Shown piece after piece: positions 26,045 to 35,255 of a DNA stretch of 64,000 nucleotides. Made by a program: the position numbers and the translations under genes. Position 1 is the stretch's first letter. Each line of letters opens with the position of its first letter. Origin of the DNA: Mucilaginibacter sp. CSA2-8R (lineage in GTDB: Bacteria > Bacteroidota > Bacteroidia > Sphingobacteriales > Sphingobacteriaceae); contig NZ_CP152389.1 in NCBI RefSeq assembly GCF_038806765.1, positions 3,782,001 to 3,846,000 on the forward strand, read 5' to 3'. The notes beneath the pieces were generated by a model, which was given only the letters and a program-made list of their open reading frames with translations, was not told where the DNA came from and made no database searches.

Positions 26045-26992
26045 TTATTTAGTAATCCAGTTGGCTTTTTGCATCCAGGTAAATAATGGCGTTGTCCAAT
26101 CAGGCATGCCGAATATAAACCCATGCCCGCCTTTCGGATAGATGTGCATTTCGACCGGCACTTTGTGACGGCGTAAACTTTCGAAAAACATGATGGAATT
26201 ATCAACGTCCACCAATTTATCATCGGCAGCGTGAGTAATGTAGGTAGGTGGCGTTTCGGCGTCAACCTGTAAATCATTGGAGTACAATTTCTTTAACTCG
26301 TTTGTTGGATTATTACCTAACAGATTGCGCCTTGAGTCGGCATGCGTGAGTGAATCCTGCATACTGATAACTGGGTAAACTACTACTAAAAAATCGGGCC
26401 GGAGACTGGTGTTATTAGCATTTTCAATCACTGGCTGCCGGTAATGTGTTGCCAGCGTAGATGCCAGATGGCCGCCCGCAGAAAATCCTGCCACACCTAT
26501 TTTGTGAATATCCAGGTGCCATTTATCCGCACCCTCGCGCACTATTTTGATGGCGCGTTGCGCATCCTGCAAAGGCGCAATAGTTTTATTACTGGTTATA
26601 GCATCGTCGGGCAAGCGGTATTTAAGTACAAATGCCGTAACACCGCGTTTTGCAAAAGCTTTAGCCGTTGCAACGCCCTCCCCGGCATAAGTGAGCACTT
26701 TATAACTCCCACCGGGGCAAACAATAACCGCTGCACCTGTTGCAGTCCCTTCGGCCGGCAAATATACTTCGAGCGAAGGTCGTATAACCCGGTAAACCAT
26801 GCCCATTGCCTGCTTAGCCGGCAAAGCAGACATATTAACCTGCCGGGCGTTAGGCACCGGCCTACCCGAGTATAAATCTAAAGTATCCTGAGCTAATAAT
26901 CTTGCAGACGATAGTATGATGACGAATACCAAAACGCCAACATATTTTAGCAGTGCAACCTTATTACCTTTTAATTCTATTGATTTAGTCAT
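26045..26992 (-). CDS. Alpha/beta-hydrolase carbohydrate esterase (BD-FAE / acetyl xylan esterase-like)
   Basis: Exported serine esterase likely to remove acetyl (or feruloyl) groups from xylan. An N-terminal hydrophobic segment (about 13-35) serves as signal peptide or anchor. The oxyanion motif CPGGSY (92-97) replaces HGGG, as in many Bacteroidota xylan esterases. Nucleophile Ser171 lies in GFSAGGH, followed by Asp257/258 (HAADDKLV) and His290 (GGHGF). It follows the SGNH esterase gene after 18 bases and precedes GH43, consistent with side-chain removal before chain cleavage. Exact ester specificity is unknown. Confidence 0.87.
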   Translation of the reverse strand: MTKSIELKGNKVALLKYVGVLVFVIILSSARLLAQDTLDLYSGRPVPNARQVNMSALPAKQAMGMVYRVIRPSLEVYLPAEGTATGAAVIVCPGGSYKVLTYAGEGVATAKAFAKRGVTAFVLKYRLPDDAITSNKTIAPLQDAQRAIKIVREGADKWHLDIHKIGVAGFSAGGHLASTLATHYRQPVIENANNTSLRPDFLVVVYPVISMQDSLTHADSRRNLLGNNPTNELKKLYSNDLQVDAETPPTYITHAADDKLVDVDNSIMFFESLRRHKVPVEMHIYPKGGHGFIFGMPDWTTPLFTWMQKANWITK

Positions 26993-27010
26993 GGGTCGCC
27001 TTATTACGTT

Positions 27011-27856
27011 TTAGTCAACCACCACGTTTTTATATCCTAACAGCGCTAACATCGTAGCACCATAACGGCTTCCTAACTTGCGGTAACCCTCTGCCGTAAA
27101 GTGCAGCCGGTCTTTGGCACAGGTGCATCCTGCCGATGATACTACATGAGCCGTTGGAATAACCTGCGGCAGCGTGGCTATAATTTTATTCATGGATGCG
27201 CATGCACCGTTTTGGTCGGCATTCACTAACTCACCGGCCAGTAATGGTACTGCTTTGGCTTTTAAGTGCAAATCGTCTAACAAACCGGTATAAACACCTT
27301 TAACTTTTTTTGTCCACAAAGTATCGTTAGTATTTGACTCGCCTTGGTGCAAAAGCACGCCTTTTATCACGCCTTCTTTTTGAGCCATTTTAGCTAATTC
27401 AACCAGCCTCGCATAAGGATTGCCGTCATACTGCTTTGCGGTGTTTTTCATCCAGTCAGGAGCGGTAGACAGATAAGTTTGATACTGGTCTTTTTCAAAA
27501 ACCTCGATTTTTGCCCCGGCTACCGATACGTTGATGATTCCTACTTTTACATCAGCAGGCAGATGCGCTAACAAAGTGCGGCCAAAGTAGTCGGCAGGGG
27601 TTAAGCCGGTGTTGCACCTGCAAAGCGGCGGCGTAGCGGTACGCCAGGTATCTTTTGTAAAATGACGCTCTGGGCAATCAACTGCCTGTAAAACTTTCAG
27701 CCTGCTATCAACCGTGGTATCCTGTGGCTCAAACCTGGCATTACCCTCCATATTCGACTGGCCGAAACACAAGAAGATATAGAACTTTTTATCCTGTGCA
27801 AAACTTGTAAAACAAGCTAAGACTAATACTAAAACCAGTAATACCTTATATCTCAT
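27011..27856 (-). CDS. SGNH carbohydrate esterase (sialate O-acetylesterase/CE6-like)
   Basis: Exported SGNH hydrolase with signal peptide at 1-21. Ser34 in CFGQSNMEGN is the nucleophile, HQGESNT (170-176) holds the conserved block of the SASA/CE6 family, and Asp249-His252 (DRLHF) close the triad. Family members remove acetyl groups from sialic acids or, in CE6, from xylan. Its place between two other esterase genes in a xylan locus favours acetyl xylan esterase. Four Cys pairs (CRC, CTC) in the loops are unusual but could form disulfides in the periplasm. Confidence 0.85.
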   Translation of the reverse strand: MRYKVLLVLVLVLACFTSFAQDKKFYIFLCFGQSNMEGNARFEPQDTTVDSRLKVLQAVDCPERHFTKDTWRTATPPLCRCNTGLTPADYFGRTLLAHLPADVKVGIINVSVAGAKIEVFEKDQYQTYLSTAPDWMKNTAKQYDGNPYARLVELAKMAQKEGVIKGVLLHQGESNTNDTLWTKKVKGVYTGLLDDLHLKAKAVPLLAGELVNADQNGACASMNKIIATLPQVIPTAHVVSSAGCTCAKDRLHFTAEGYRKLGSRYGATMLALLGYKNVVVD

Positions 27857-27895
27857 AATATCTCAAATACTAAATATGCTTTTATAAACTTAACT

Positions 27896-28834
27896 TTAGT
27901 TAGATGCGGCTACGGTATACTGCGAAAAAGTTGACGTATCTACCGGTTTAAAAATAAGCTGCGAAAACATATACAGGCCGTTTTTCCAAACTTTGAAATC
28001 GTGTACGCCTGGCTCTATGAAATAAATATGAGGCACACCCTTAGCTGCCAGGTAATCATGAGTACGTTTACTGTTGTAAATCAGGTTATCGCTGGCACCA
28101 CACGAAATGAAGAGTAGTTTCAGCATTTTTTTAGCTTTCTCTGGATCAGGTAGCAACTCTTCAGGCTTTTTGGTATTAGGTGCAGCCGAAAACGCACCCA
28201 CCCAGGCAAACTTGTCCAAATTACCTAAACCAAAGTTGAGCGATTGCCCGCCACCCATCGACAAACCGGCAACAGCCCGGTGTTCACGATCGGTTAATGC
28301 CGAAAAGTTTTTTTCTACGTAAGGAATCAGGTCGGTCAATAAATCTTTCTCAAAATTTGCAAAGGCCGCTACTTTATCAGCCGCCATGATGTTACCTGTG
28401 GCACGGTCGTTTTTCATAGCGCGGCCATTTGGCAATACAACAATCATGGGTACTATTTTGCCATCTGCATACAGGTTATCTAAAATATCCTGTGGGTGCC
28501 CGCCATTAAACCATTCTTTTTCGTCTCCACCAATGCCGTGCAACAGGTAGAGTACCGGATATCTTTTATTTTTTGAGTAACCCGGCGGAGTGTAAATCAA
28601 TGCCCGGCGTACCGTATCCACCGTTTTAGAAGCATAACTTATCGTATCGATTTTGCCATGCTTAACGTTGGCACGCACCACGTCAAAACCTGCTGCAGCA
28701 GGCTGCACAACACCCTGAGCAAAAGCACTGCCCACCGTAACGGTTACAGTTGCCAGCAGCAACATGGCTTTTGTGATGATTTTACTTTTTGAAAATAGGG
28801 GTGATTTTGTATCAGGTAATTTACTTTGTTTCAT
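27896..28834 (-). CDS. CE1-type esterase (feruloyl/acetyl esterase), first gene of the xylan operon
   Basis: Exported alpha/beta hydrolase of the esterase-D/CE1 type. A 40-residue signal peptide with a long basic start ends SAFAQ. HGIGGDEKEW (99-108) marks the oxyanion loop, Ser192 is the nucleophile (AGLSMGGGQS), Asp249 (CGASDN) and His278 (PGVHDFKVW) complete the triad. CE1 members in such loci release ferulate or acetate from arabinoxylan. It is the first of six leftward genes, with a TACCTTTG -7 element about 80 bases upstream. Confidence 0.88.
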   Translation of the reverse strand: MKQSKLPDTKSPLFSKSKIITKAMLLLATVTVTVGSAFAQGVVQPAAAGFDVVRANVKHGKIDTISYASKTVDTVRRALIYTPPGYSKNKRYPVLYLLHGIGGDEKEWFNGGHPQDILDNLYADGKIVPMIVVLPNGRAMKNDRATGNIMAADKVAAFANFEKDLLTDLIPYVEKNFSALTDREHRAVAGLSMGGGQSLNFGLGNLDKFAWVGAFSAAPNTKKPEELLPDPEKAKKMLKLLFISCGASDNLIYNSKRTHDYLAAKGVPHIYFIEPGVHDFKVWKNGLYMFSQLIFKPVDTSTFSQYTVAASN

Positions 28835-28915
28835 AACGATATAATTGGTTATTTATGGGTCTAAAATTGGCCTTGATGAAAAGGCTAACTAAATAGCTTT
28901 AGCATCATTGTTTTT

Positions 28916-28923
28916 CAAAGGTA
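28916..28923 (-). promoter_or_regulatory. -7 element of the leftward xylan operon
   Basis: TACCTTTG on the minus strand is a full match to TAnnTTTG. No TTG is seen at the -33 position, as expected if an activator such as the neighbouring HTCS regulator is needed. The leader would be about 75 bases. Confidence 0.5.
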
Positions 28924-29294
28924 TAGTCAGGGTCATCTGCTCTGTTATAATAATTGCAAATAATAGTATACTTATGTTCAAGAAGCCCTGCTGGTACATT
29001 TAAATCGATTGTAATGTAAAAATATCGCTGACAAGGTATCTACTTTAATTGGAAATGAGTAGCTTTTGCCGACGTTACTCTTTCACTGCTCTAAGGCCGC
29101 CTTTCATCATCAGCAGTGATAAAAAGGTAATTGCATAAAGCCAATTATTATCTATCCGGGTAAAATTTAACATTTGTGATATATAATTGATTTTTAGTGC
29201 TATTTACCTGAGTTTGATTATTCCATCTTTGTTACGGAGTTTCTCATCTCATACAACGCATGTTGCGTTAGGCTGGAAATTTATAATTTGGTTT

Positions 29295-29319
29295 AAAGGG
29301 CAGCGCGAGGCTGTCCTTT
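29295..29319 (-). terminator. Possible terminator after the HTCS gene
   Basis: AAAGGGCAGC and GCTGTCCTTT pair with one G-U across a 5-base loop, 85 bases beyond the HTCS stop codon. The U-run is weak. Confidence 0.35.
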
Positions 29320-29403
29320 CTAATTTAAATCCACTGGAAGCTATTACTTCGCCCCTTTTCATCACATTTCCGATTACAAAATCCCGAACATGCAACTACA
29401 GTA

Positions 29404-32400
29404 CTAAACTTCGCTTTCCGTCATTTGCTTGGCCGACCTACGATGTTTACTTAGGTACTCTGATGGCAGCATCTGGTACTTAGTTTTAAATGATTTTGCA
29501 AAATAATTAGGTGTACTAAACCCTGCAGCATAAGCAATCTGCGCAATATTCAGCTCACTGATTTCAATCAGTTTAGCTGCCTTCTCGAGTTTCATTGACC
29601 TGATAAACTCTACTGGCGATAAGCCGGTAACCTCTAATAATTTACTGTAAAGAGATCCGCGGCTCATGCCCATATGTCGGCTCAGGTCCTCAACCGAAAG
29701 CTGTGAGTTGTGCAGATTTTCTTCAATGTAAGCTACCACCGTTTTCAGAAACTTTTCTTTTAAAGACTCGACCTGTATGGCGGCAGGTTCTACTTTAAAT
29801 TGCTTGGTATAAGTAGTTTTTAAATTGCGGTTATAGGCCAGCAGGTTATTGATTTTAATAATCAATATTTCGAAACTAAACGGCTTAGTAAGATAATCAT
29901 TCGCACCAGACGATAAGCCATTAATCTGCTCCTCTTCGCGGGTTGATGCCGTTAATAAAATAATGGGGATATGGCTGGTGCGCTTATCGGCTTTTAGCTT
30001 CAGGCTAAGCTGTATGCCATCCATTTGCGGCATCATAATATCGCTTACAATAAGCTCAGGATGCGTAGATAATGCTTTTTGCCAGCCCTCTTTGCCATCC
30101 GCCGCTTCAATAACACGATAGTGCTGTTTCAGATTGTCGCGCAGGTAATACCTAAAATCTTCATTATCTTCAATAATTAACACCAAAGGCCGTGTTTCAG
30201 CAACAGTTAATTCACTGTCTACCGGTATTTCAATAGCTTGCTCTGCAGGCTCGGCAACTTTTGGCACATCGGCAGGCAAGCTGCCTGTTTGTACGGTTGG
30301 AATGGCCTGAATTTCTTTTGATTTAACCGGCAAATAAATACAGAAGGTGCTGCCATTACCCGGTTCGCTATGCACCTCAATAGTACCACCGTGCAGTTCT
30401 ATAAATTCTTTAACGATAGATAGTCCGATACCACTACCCTCCTCCATGATGTTGCCTGATAATCGATTTTGATAAAAACGCTTAAAAACCTGCTGTTGCT
30501 GCTCTTTATCAATACCAATACCTGTATCAGTTACTTCTATTACCAGGTAGGGCTGCTCGGTATCAGATACTTGTTTTTTGAGGTAAGTAATCAGCATTAC
30601 CTTACCGCCAGCTAAGGTAAATTTAAACGCGTTAGAGAGCAGATTGAATAAAATACGCTCTAACTTATCATGGTCAAAGTTTGTTTGCAGCGAGCTGATA
30701 GAAGATTTGAAGGCAAAGGCAATCTGTTTCTTTTCAGAAAGCTCCGTAAACGATTCGCTCACCTCTTTCTGAAAGGCAATAATATCTCCTTTTACCAGGT
30801 TAAGTTTCATTTCGCCTTCTTCTATTTTACGCAGGTCGAACAACTGGTTAACCATATTGAGCAGACGCCTTGCGTTGCGTTTAATCACTAAAACCTGCGC
30901 GCTTACACCATCCTCAAAACCGTCGGCCAGTAATTTATCAACCGGTGCCATAATGAGCGCAATGGGCGTACGGAAGTCATGACTTAGGTTGGTTAAGAAT
31001 TTTATTTTCAATCGGTCCAGGTCGCGTAGCCGCTCGGCCTCGCGCTTGGCCTCTTCTTCTTTAAAAACGCGGCTCAGCTCTTTAATGCCCCGGTAGCGCA
31101 AGTACAGCATTAAGGCGCAAAATACAGCTACATAAAAGATATAGGCATAAATCGTCATCCAAAACGGCGGCTGTATGGTTACATTCAAAGATTTGATTAC
31201 ACCGTTTGCGGCACCATCATTATTGTTAACCTTAACCTCAAATACATATTTGCCGGGACTTAAATTGGTATAGTAAATTGTGGTTTTACTTCCGGCATCA
31301 ATCCAGTCTTTATCAAAGTTCCGAAGGCGATAATAGTAGTGATTTTGCCGGGTGCCGGTAAAGTTCAACCCCACAAAGCTGATCGAAAAATTCTGTTTAT
31401 AATCCAGGTGCACATCGCCGGTAACCGAAATATCAGATTGCAAGATGGTTGAATCGGCAGTGGTTATTTCTTTGTCGCCTACTTTAAGGCTGGTAAATAC
31501 TATTGGCGTAGGGTTTTTGTTGTACCTGATGCCGTGTTGCGGCAATACAAAGTTAAACCCGTCAGTGCCGCCAAAAAAGATGGTTCCGCTGGCATCTATC
31601 AATCCGGATCCTTGCTCAAAAGAGCCACTTTGCAAACCGTTTAAAGAGTTGTAATTAGTTATTTCCTTAAATTTGGGATCTAACCAGCTTATACCTTTAT
31701 TGGTACTGAACCATATTCTGCCTTGTTGATCTTCGAGTATTTTATGTACTATGCCATCGGCCAGTCCTTGTTTTTCGCCAAACATCTCAACATGCTTGCT
31801 TAGCGCATTAATTTTCAGCAATCCATCGCTGCTACCTGCCCATATATCGCCTTTGCTGTCTTTAAACAACGTTTGTATCAAGTTACTTGGCAGGTTGTTA
31901 GCTATGCGGCTCAGCAGAATAAAATGATTGTTGTGCGGATCAAAAATGGCAATACCTGTTCCGTGCGAGGCAATCCACATCCGGCCGTTATTATCTTCTT
32001 TAAAGTCGCGGATGTAGCCATTGAGCGGCAAACTGAACTGATTACCGGCGTTCACAAAAGGCAAATAGTACTTAAAGGTTTCGGTTTTAAGATCCAAAAC
32101 ATTAACTCCTCCGCCGTTGGTACCTATCCATAACTTACCCGCCTTATCCTCCTCCAAACAAAATATCTCGTTATGATTAATGGTATTCCCCCCCGAACCG
32201 CTCAAATACTGCCGTATAGCCCCGGTTGACGGATTAAGCTTGAACAGACCATCCTGGTATGTACCAATCCACAAACTGCCGTCATGTGTACGCTTAAGCG
32301 ATAAGATATTTAATCGCCCGTCGTTCTTTTTACGCGCCGAAACAATTGGGTAGCGTTTAAACAAACCCGTTTGCTTGTTATATAATGACAGGCCGCCGCC

Positions 32401-33564
32401 GTCGGTACCTACAAATACACTGTTTCCGTCTCCAGGCGCAAAAGAGGTCACAAATTTTGAGCTCAGGCCAAACGCATCGTACGGATTCGCTTTTTTTAGA
32501 TTAAAGAAAGTGAGATTACTGTCGTATTTACTTATACCGGCCATGTAAAAACCCAGCCAACTAATACCTTGCTTATCAATCAATAAAGAACGTATTGCAT
32601 TGCCAGATAAACTGTAACTGTCTCGTCCATCCGGTAAATAAGTATCAATATTTCCGTTTTGCAGATTAAGTACATTCAAACCATCCTCGGTACCTATCCA
32701 TAACACATTGGGTGCGGCTAAAGCCATGGCATATACTGAATTGTTGGACAATCGCTTACCGGCTGCGCCCTGATTATTGATCGTAATAAAATGCCTGCCA
32801 TCCGGCAGTAACCGGCAAACCCCTCCGTTTGTACCTACCCAAAGGTTTCCCTGAGCATCTTCGGTAATAGCTTTAACTGTGCCTCCTGCTATACTTTGCG
32901 GGTCATTGGCATTGGGTAAAAATGATATAAACTTACCCGTTTCGCGCTCGTAACGGAACAAGCCATTTTTGGCGCCAATCCAGATATGCTTATTTCTGTC
33001 CTCAAATGCTGTTAGCACCGGCTGATGCCCTATGTCATCAGGCACATCTGGCATGTCGCCAAACTTGATAATTTGTCCCGTAGTGGGGTTAAGTCGGTTC
33101 AGGCCGCCTAATGTGGTCACCCATATATCACCTTTAGAGTCACTGCAAATACCTTTAATTACTGCACTGCTAAAGCCATTCACTTCGTTGTTTGATCTGT
33201 AGTGCCGAAACCTGTTTTTTTGCCGGTCAAAAAGATGTAGAGAGCCAGTGGTGCCCACCCATAACCTGCCCAGTTTATCTTCATGCAAACTTGTTACTTC
33301 ATTAGACCATAAACTGGTGCTATCTTTAGCATTATGCCTATATATATTATAATTTAAACCATCAAACTTGGTAAGCCCATCTTCGGTAGCAAACCACACG
33401 AAACCATACCGGTCTTTTAAAATAGCATTAACCGTATTAGATGAAAGCCCGTCTTTTGAACTGATGGCGGTAAACTGATAATTAGAACTTTGCCCAAAAA
33501 GGGAGCAACTAAAAAACAGCAAAAAGTTTAATGCAGAAGCCTTCTTTATAATTTTTGAGAGCAT
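29404..33564 (-). CDS. Hybrid two-component system (HTCS) regulator of the xylan locus
   Basis: One-protein signalling system typical of Bacteroidota polysaccharide loci, which binds an oligosaccharide in the periplasm and activates nearby genes. Signal peptide at 1-24, then two seven-blade propellers of reg_prop repeats (about 30-690), a Y_Y_Y domain (about 735-790) and one membrane helix (about 800-822). The cytoplasmic part has HisKA (LSHDFRTPIAL, His about 860), ATPase (N box LLSNAFKFT, G2 GSGIGLSIV), a receiver (phosphoacceptor in IVSDIMMPQMDG, about 1173) and an AraC-type helix-turn-helix (about 1270-1375). All parts are intact. Location between xylan-degrading genes on both sides suggests a xylo-oligosaccharide signal; this is inference. 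Confidence 0.95.
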   Translation of the reverse strand: MLSKIIKKASALNFLLFFSCSLFGQSSNYQFTAISSKDGLSSNTVNAILKDRYGFVWFATEDGLTKFDGLNYNIYRHNAKDSTSLWSNEVTSLHEDKLGRLWVGTTGSLHLFDRQKNRFRHYRSNNEVNGFSSAVIKGICSDSKGDIWVTTLGGLNRLNPTTGQIIKFGDMPDVPDDIGHQPVLTAFEDRNKHIWIGAKNGLFRYERETGKFISFLPNANDPQSIAGGTVKAITEDAQGNLWVGTNGGVCRLLPDGRHFITINNQGAAGKRLSNNSVYAMALAAPNVLWIGTEDGLNVLNLQNGNIDTYLPDGRDSYSLSGNAIRSLLIDKQGISWLGFYMAGISKYDSNLTFFNLKKANPYDAFGLSSKFVTSFAPGDGNSVFVGTDGGGLSLYNKQTGLFKRYPIVSARKKNDGRLNILSLKRTHDGSLWIGTYQDGLFKLNPSTGAIRQYLSGSGGNTINHNEIFCLEEDKAGKLWIGTNGGGVNVLDLKTETFKYYLPFVNAGNQFSLPLNGYIRDFKEDNNGRMWIASHGTGIAIFDPHNNHFILLSRIANNLPSNLIQTLFKDSKGDIWAGSSDGLLKINALSKHVEMFGEKQGLADGIVHKILEDQQGRIWFSTNKGISWLDPKFKEITNYNSLNGLQSGSFEQGSGLIDASGTIFFGGTDGFNFVLPQHGIRYNKNPTPIVFTSLKVGDKEITTADSTILQSDISVTGDVHLDYKQNFSISFVGLNFTGTRQNHYYYRLRNFDKDWIDAGSKTTIYYTNLSPGKYVFEVKVNNNDGAANGVIKSLNVTIQPPFWMTIYAYIFYVAVFCALMLYLRYRGIKELSRVFKEEEAKREAERLRDLDRLKIKFLTNLSHDFRTPIALIMAPVDKLLADGFEDGVSAQVLVIKRNARRLLNMVNQLFDLRKIEEGEMKLNLVKGDIIAFQKEVSESFTELSEKKQIAFAFKSSISSLQTNFDHDKLERILFNLLSNAFKFTLAGGKVMLITYLKKQVSDTEQPYLVIEVTDTGIGIDKEQQQQVFKRFYQNRLSGNIMEEGSGIGLSIVKEFIELHGGTIEVHSEPGNGSTFCIYLPVKSKEIQAIPTVQTGSLPADVPKVAEPAEQAIEIPVDSELTVAETRPLVLIIEDNEDFRYYLRDNLKQHYRVIEAADGKEGWQKALSTHPELIVSDIMMPQMDGIQLSLKLKADKRTSHIPIILLTASTREEEQINGLSSGANDYLTKPFSFEILIIKINNLLAYNRNLKTTYTKQFKVEPAAIQVESLKEKFLKTVVAYIEENLHNSQLSVEDLSRHMGMSRGSLYSKLLEVTGLSPVEFIRSMKLEKAAKLIEISELNIAQIAYAAGFSTPNYFAKSFKTKYQMLPSEYLSKHRRSAKQMTESEV

Positions 33565-34098
33565 AATACAGGTTCATCAAACACCCCTCAAATGACAATC
33601 TTTGACATAACCGTTCAGACACTTTAATTTAAGTGGTGCATGGGCAGGCCAATAAAATAATTAAGAAATAGGTGTTTATAATTTTTTGGTTGAACAAATA
33701 TAGCATCACTGCTACTCGCAGGATGGAACATTTGTACAATAAAACACCTTATAAGTTCAATAAGTGTACTTTTAGGTAACTCTTGCATCAGCGTGTAAAA
33801 CTCAAAGCGTTATGGTATGCCTAAGCAATTTAAGTGTACGTTCTATCTGTTGGCTACAAGTTTTCATAGAAGCTATTTTTCTGGTTACTCTATTTTGAAC
33901 GCATCGCTTGTGCACAATACGGCTAAAGGCTTATAATAAAGATATAAGTGTGAACATTTTTATAATCTTAAATAACAAATTAAGCCTTAATAAATATTAT
34001 AGCTATTTAACTTTATCTCAGTTTTTGGTGCACTCATTCTTATCGCCTGGCGCCAAAAAATCAAACTCCAAATATCTCGAAACTATAAATTAAACAAG
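33565..34098. other. Divergent regulatory region HTCS / GH10
   Basis: A 534-base AT-rich gap between two divergent genes. No coding sequence is supported; a 61-codon open frame just before the GH10 gene has no family pattern. TAACTTTA at 34008-34015 is one base from the -7 consensus and could serve the GH10 gene. No clear promoter was seen for the HTCS gene. Confidence 0.4.
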
Positions 34099-35184
34099 AT
34101 GTATAAAAAAACCCTTATTTACTGCGCAGGCGCTGTGGCTCTATGCATGGCAGGCGTTGCTTGGCGTCCGGCCAGGATAGACACTGATAAAGGACTAAAG
34201 GATTACTATAAAAAATATTTTCCGATTGGTGTAGCTGTTACCCCAAGAGAATTAAAAAGCGAAGAAGGCAAACTTATTGTTAAAGAGTTTAACAGCATCA
34301 CGGCCGAAAACGCCATGAAAATGGCACCGCTGCATCCGGAAGAAAACCGGTATTATTGGAACGACGCGGACAGTATTATGGCTTTCGCCCAGCGCAACCA
34401 TATTAAAGTTCGCGGGCATAACCTTTGCTGGCATGCACAGGCACCAGCCTGGATGTTTAAAGACTCTGCCGGAAACGACGTAAGTAAAGAAGTGTTGCTT
34501 AAACGTTTAAAAGACCACATTACTACGGTAGCATCGCGCTATAAAGGCAAGATTTATGCGTGGGACGTTGTAAATGAAGCTATTGCTGATGACACTACTT
34601 TTTTACGTAAATCTAAATGGAGCCAGATTACAGGTCAGGATTTTATTGCTAAAGCTTTTGAATATGCACATGCTGCCGACCCTAAAGCTGCCTTATTTTA
34701 TAATGATTACAACACCGAGCAACCTGCCAAACGAGAAAAAATTTATAAGTTACTTAAGGGACTGTTAGATGCTGGCGTACCTATAAATGGTGTGGGTTTG
34801 CAGGCACACTGGTCGGTAAATAATCCGAGCCGCGAAGAACTGGAAAAATCTATCCAGATGTTTTCGTCTTTAGGATTGCAAATTCAGTTTACCGAGTTGG
34901 ATATTTCGGTATATTCCGGTCGCCAGGGCGGGCAATTGATTAACGGACAGCAACAACAGGTAAAGTCGGAATTTACGCCCGAAATGGAGCAGCAGCAGCT
35001 GGAAAAATACAAGATGGTTTTTGAGGTGTTTCGCAAGTACCGTAAAAATATTACCGGCGTAACCTTCTGGAATGTATCCGACCGCTACACCTGGCTTAAC
35101 GGACGTGGCCGCAAAAACTATCCGCTGCTTTTTAACGCCGATTTGCAGCCCAAAAAAGCTTATTGGGAGGTAGTTAATTTTTAA
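34099..35184 (+). CDS. GH10 endo-1,4-beta-xylanase
   Basis: Cuts internal beta-1,4-xylosidic bonds of xylan with retention. A hydrophobic N-terminus (about 1-22) acts as signal peptide or membrane anchor; there is no lipobox Cys in the usual place. GH10 marks: GHNLCWHAQAPAWM (106-119), acid/base Glu160 (WDVVNEAIADD), GVGLQAHW (231-238) and nucleophile Glu266 (QFTELDISVY). A single catalytic domain, 361 residues, with no binding module, suits cleavage of shorter xylan pieces at or inside the outer membrane. It leads a rightward pair with the GH43 gene. Confidence 0.96.
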   Translation: MYKKTLIYCAGAVALCMAGVAWRPARIDTDKGLKDYYKKYFPIGVAVTPRELKSEEGKLIVKEFNSITAENAMKMAPLHPEENRYYWNDADSIMAFAQRNHIKVRGHNLCWHAQAPAWMFKDSAGNDVSKEVLLKRLKDHITTVASRYKGKIYAWDVVNEAIADDTTFLRKSKWSQITGQDFIAKAFEYAHAADPKAALFYNDYNTEQPAKREKIYKLLKGLLDAGVPINGVGLQAHWSVNNPSREELEKSIQMFSSLGLQIQFTELDISVYSGRQGGQLINGQQQQVKSEFTPEMEQQQLEKYKMVFEVFRKYRKNITGVTFWNVSDRYTWLNGRGRKNYPLLFNADLQPKKAYWEVVNF

Positions 35185-35255
35185 TGGATCTTTTGTTTGT
35201 TGTTAGGCGGCCATCTGCACAGCACCAGCCAATTGTACTTAAACCTAAAAATGCT

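Larger units (their letters stand above)
28835..29403. other. Intergenic region upstream of the esterase operon
   Basis: A 569-base gap between the end of the HTCS gene and the start of the esterase operon. It holds the operon promoter candidate near 28916 and a hairpin at 29295-29319 listed separately. A 6-bp stem around 29254-29268 is also present. No coding sequence is supported; short open frames here lack any family pattern. The HTCS target site is likely in this gap but cannot be pinpointed. Confidence 0.5.

Noticed and set aside
29187..29483. 98-codon rightward open frame
   Set aside because: Overlaps the end of the HTCS gene on the other strand and has no recognisable protein pattern; the frame also covers a hairpin.
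33908..34093. 61-codon open frame just before the GH10 gene
   Set aside because: AT-rich, no family pattern, and it lies in the promoter region of the divergent pair.
35184..35255. Upstream ATG start of the GH43 gene overlapping the GH10 stop
   Set aside because: It would place 24 non-signal residues before a clear signal peptide; the start at 35256 is more sensible.
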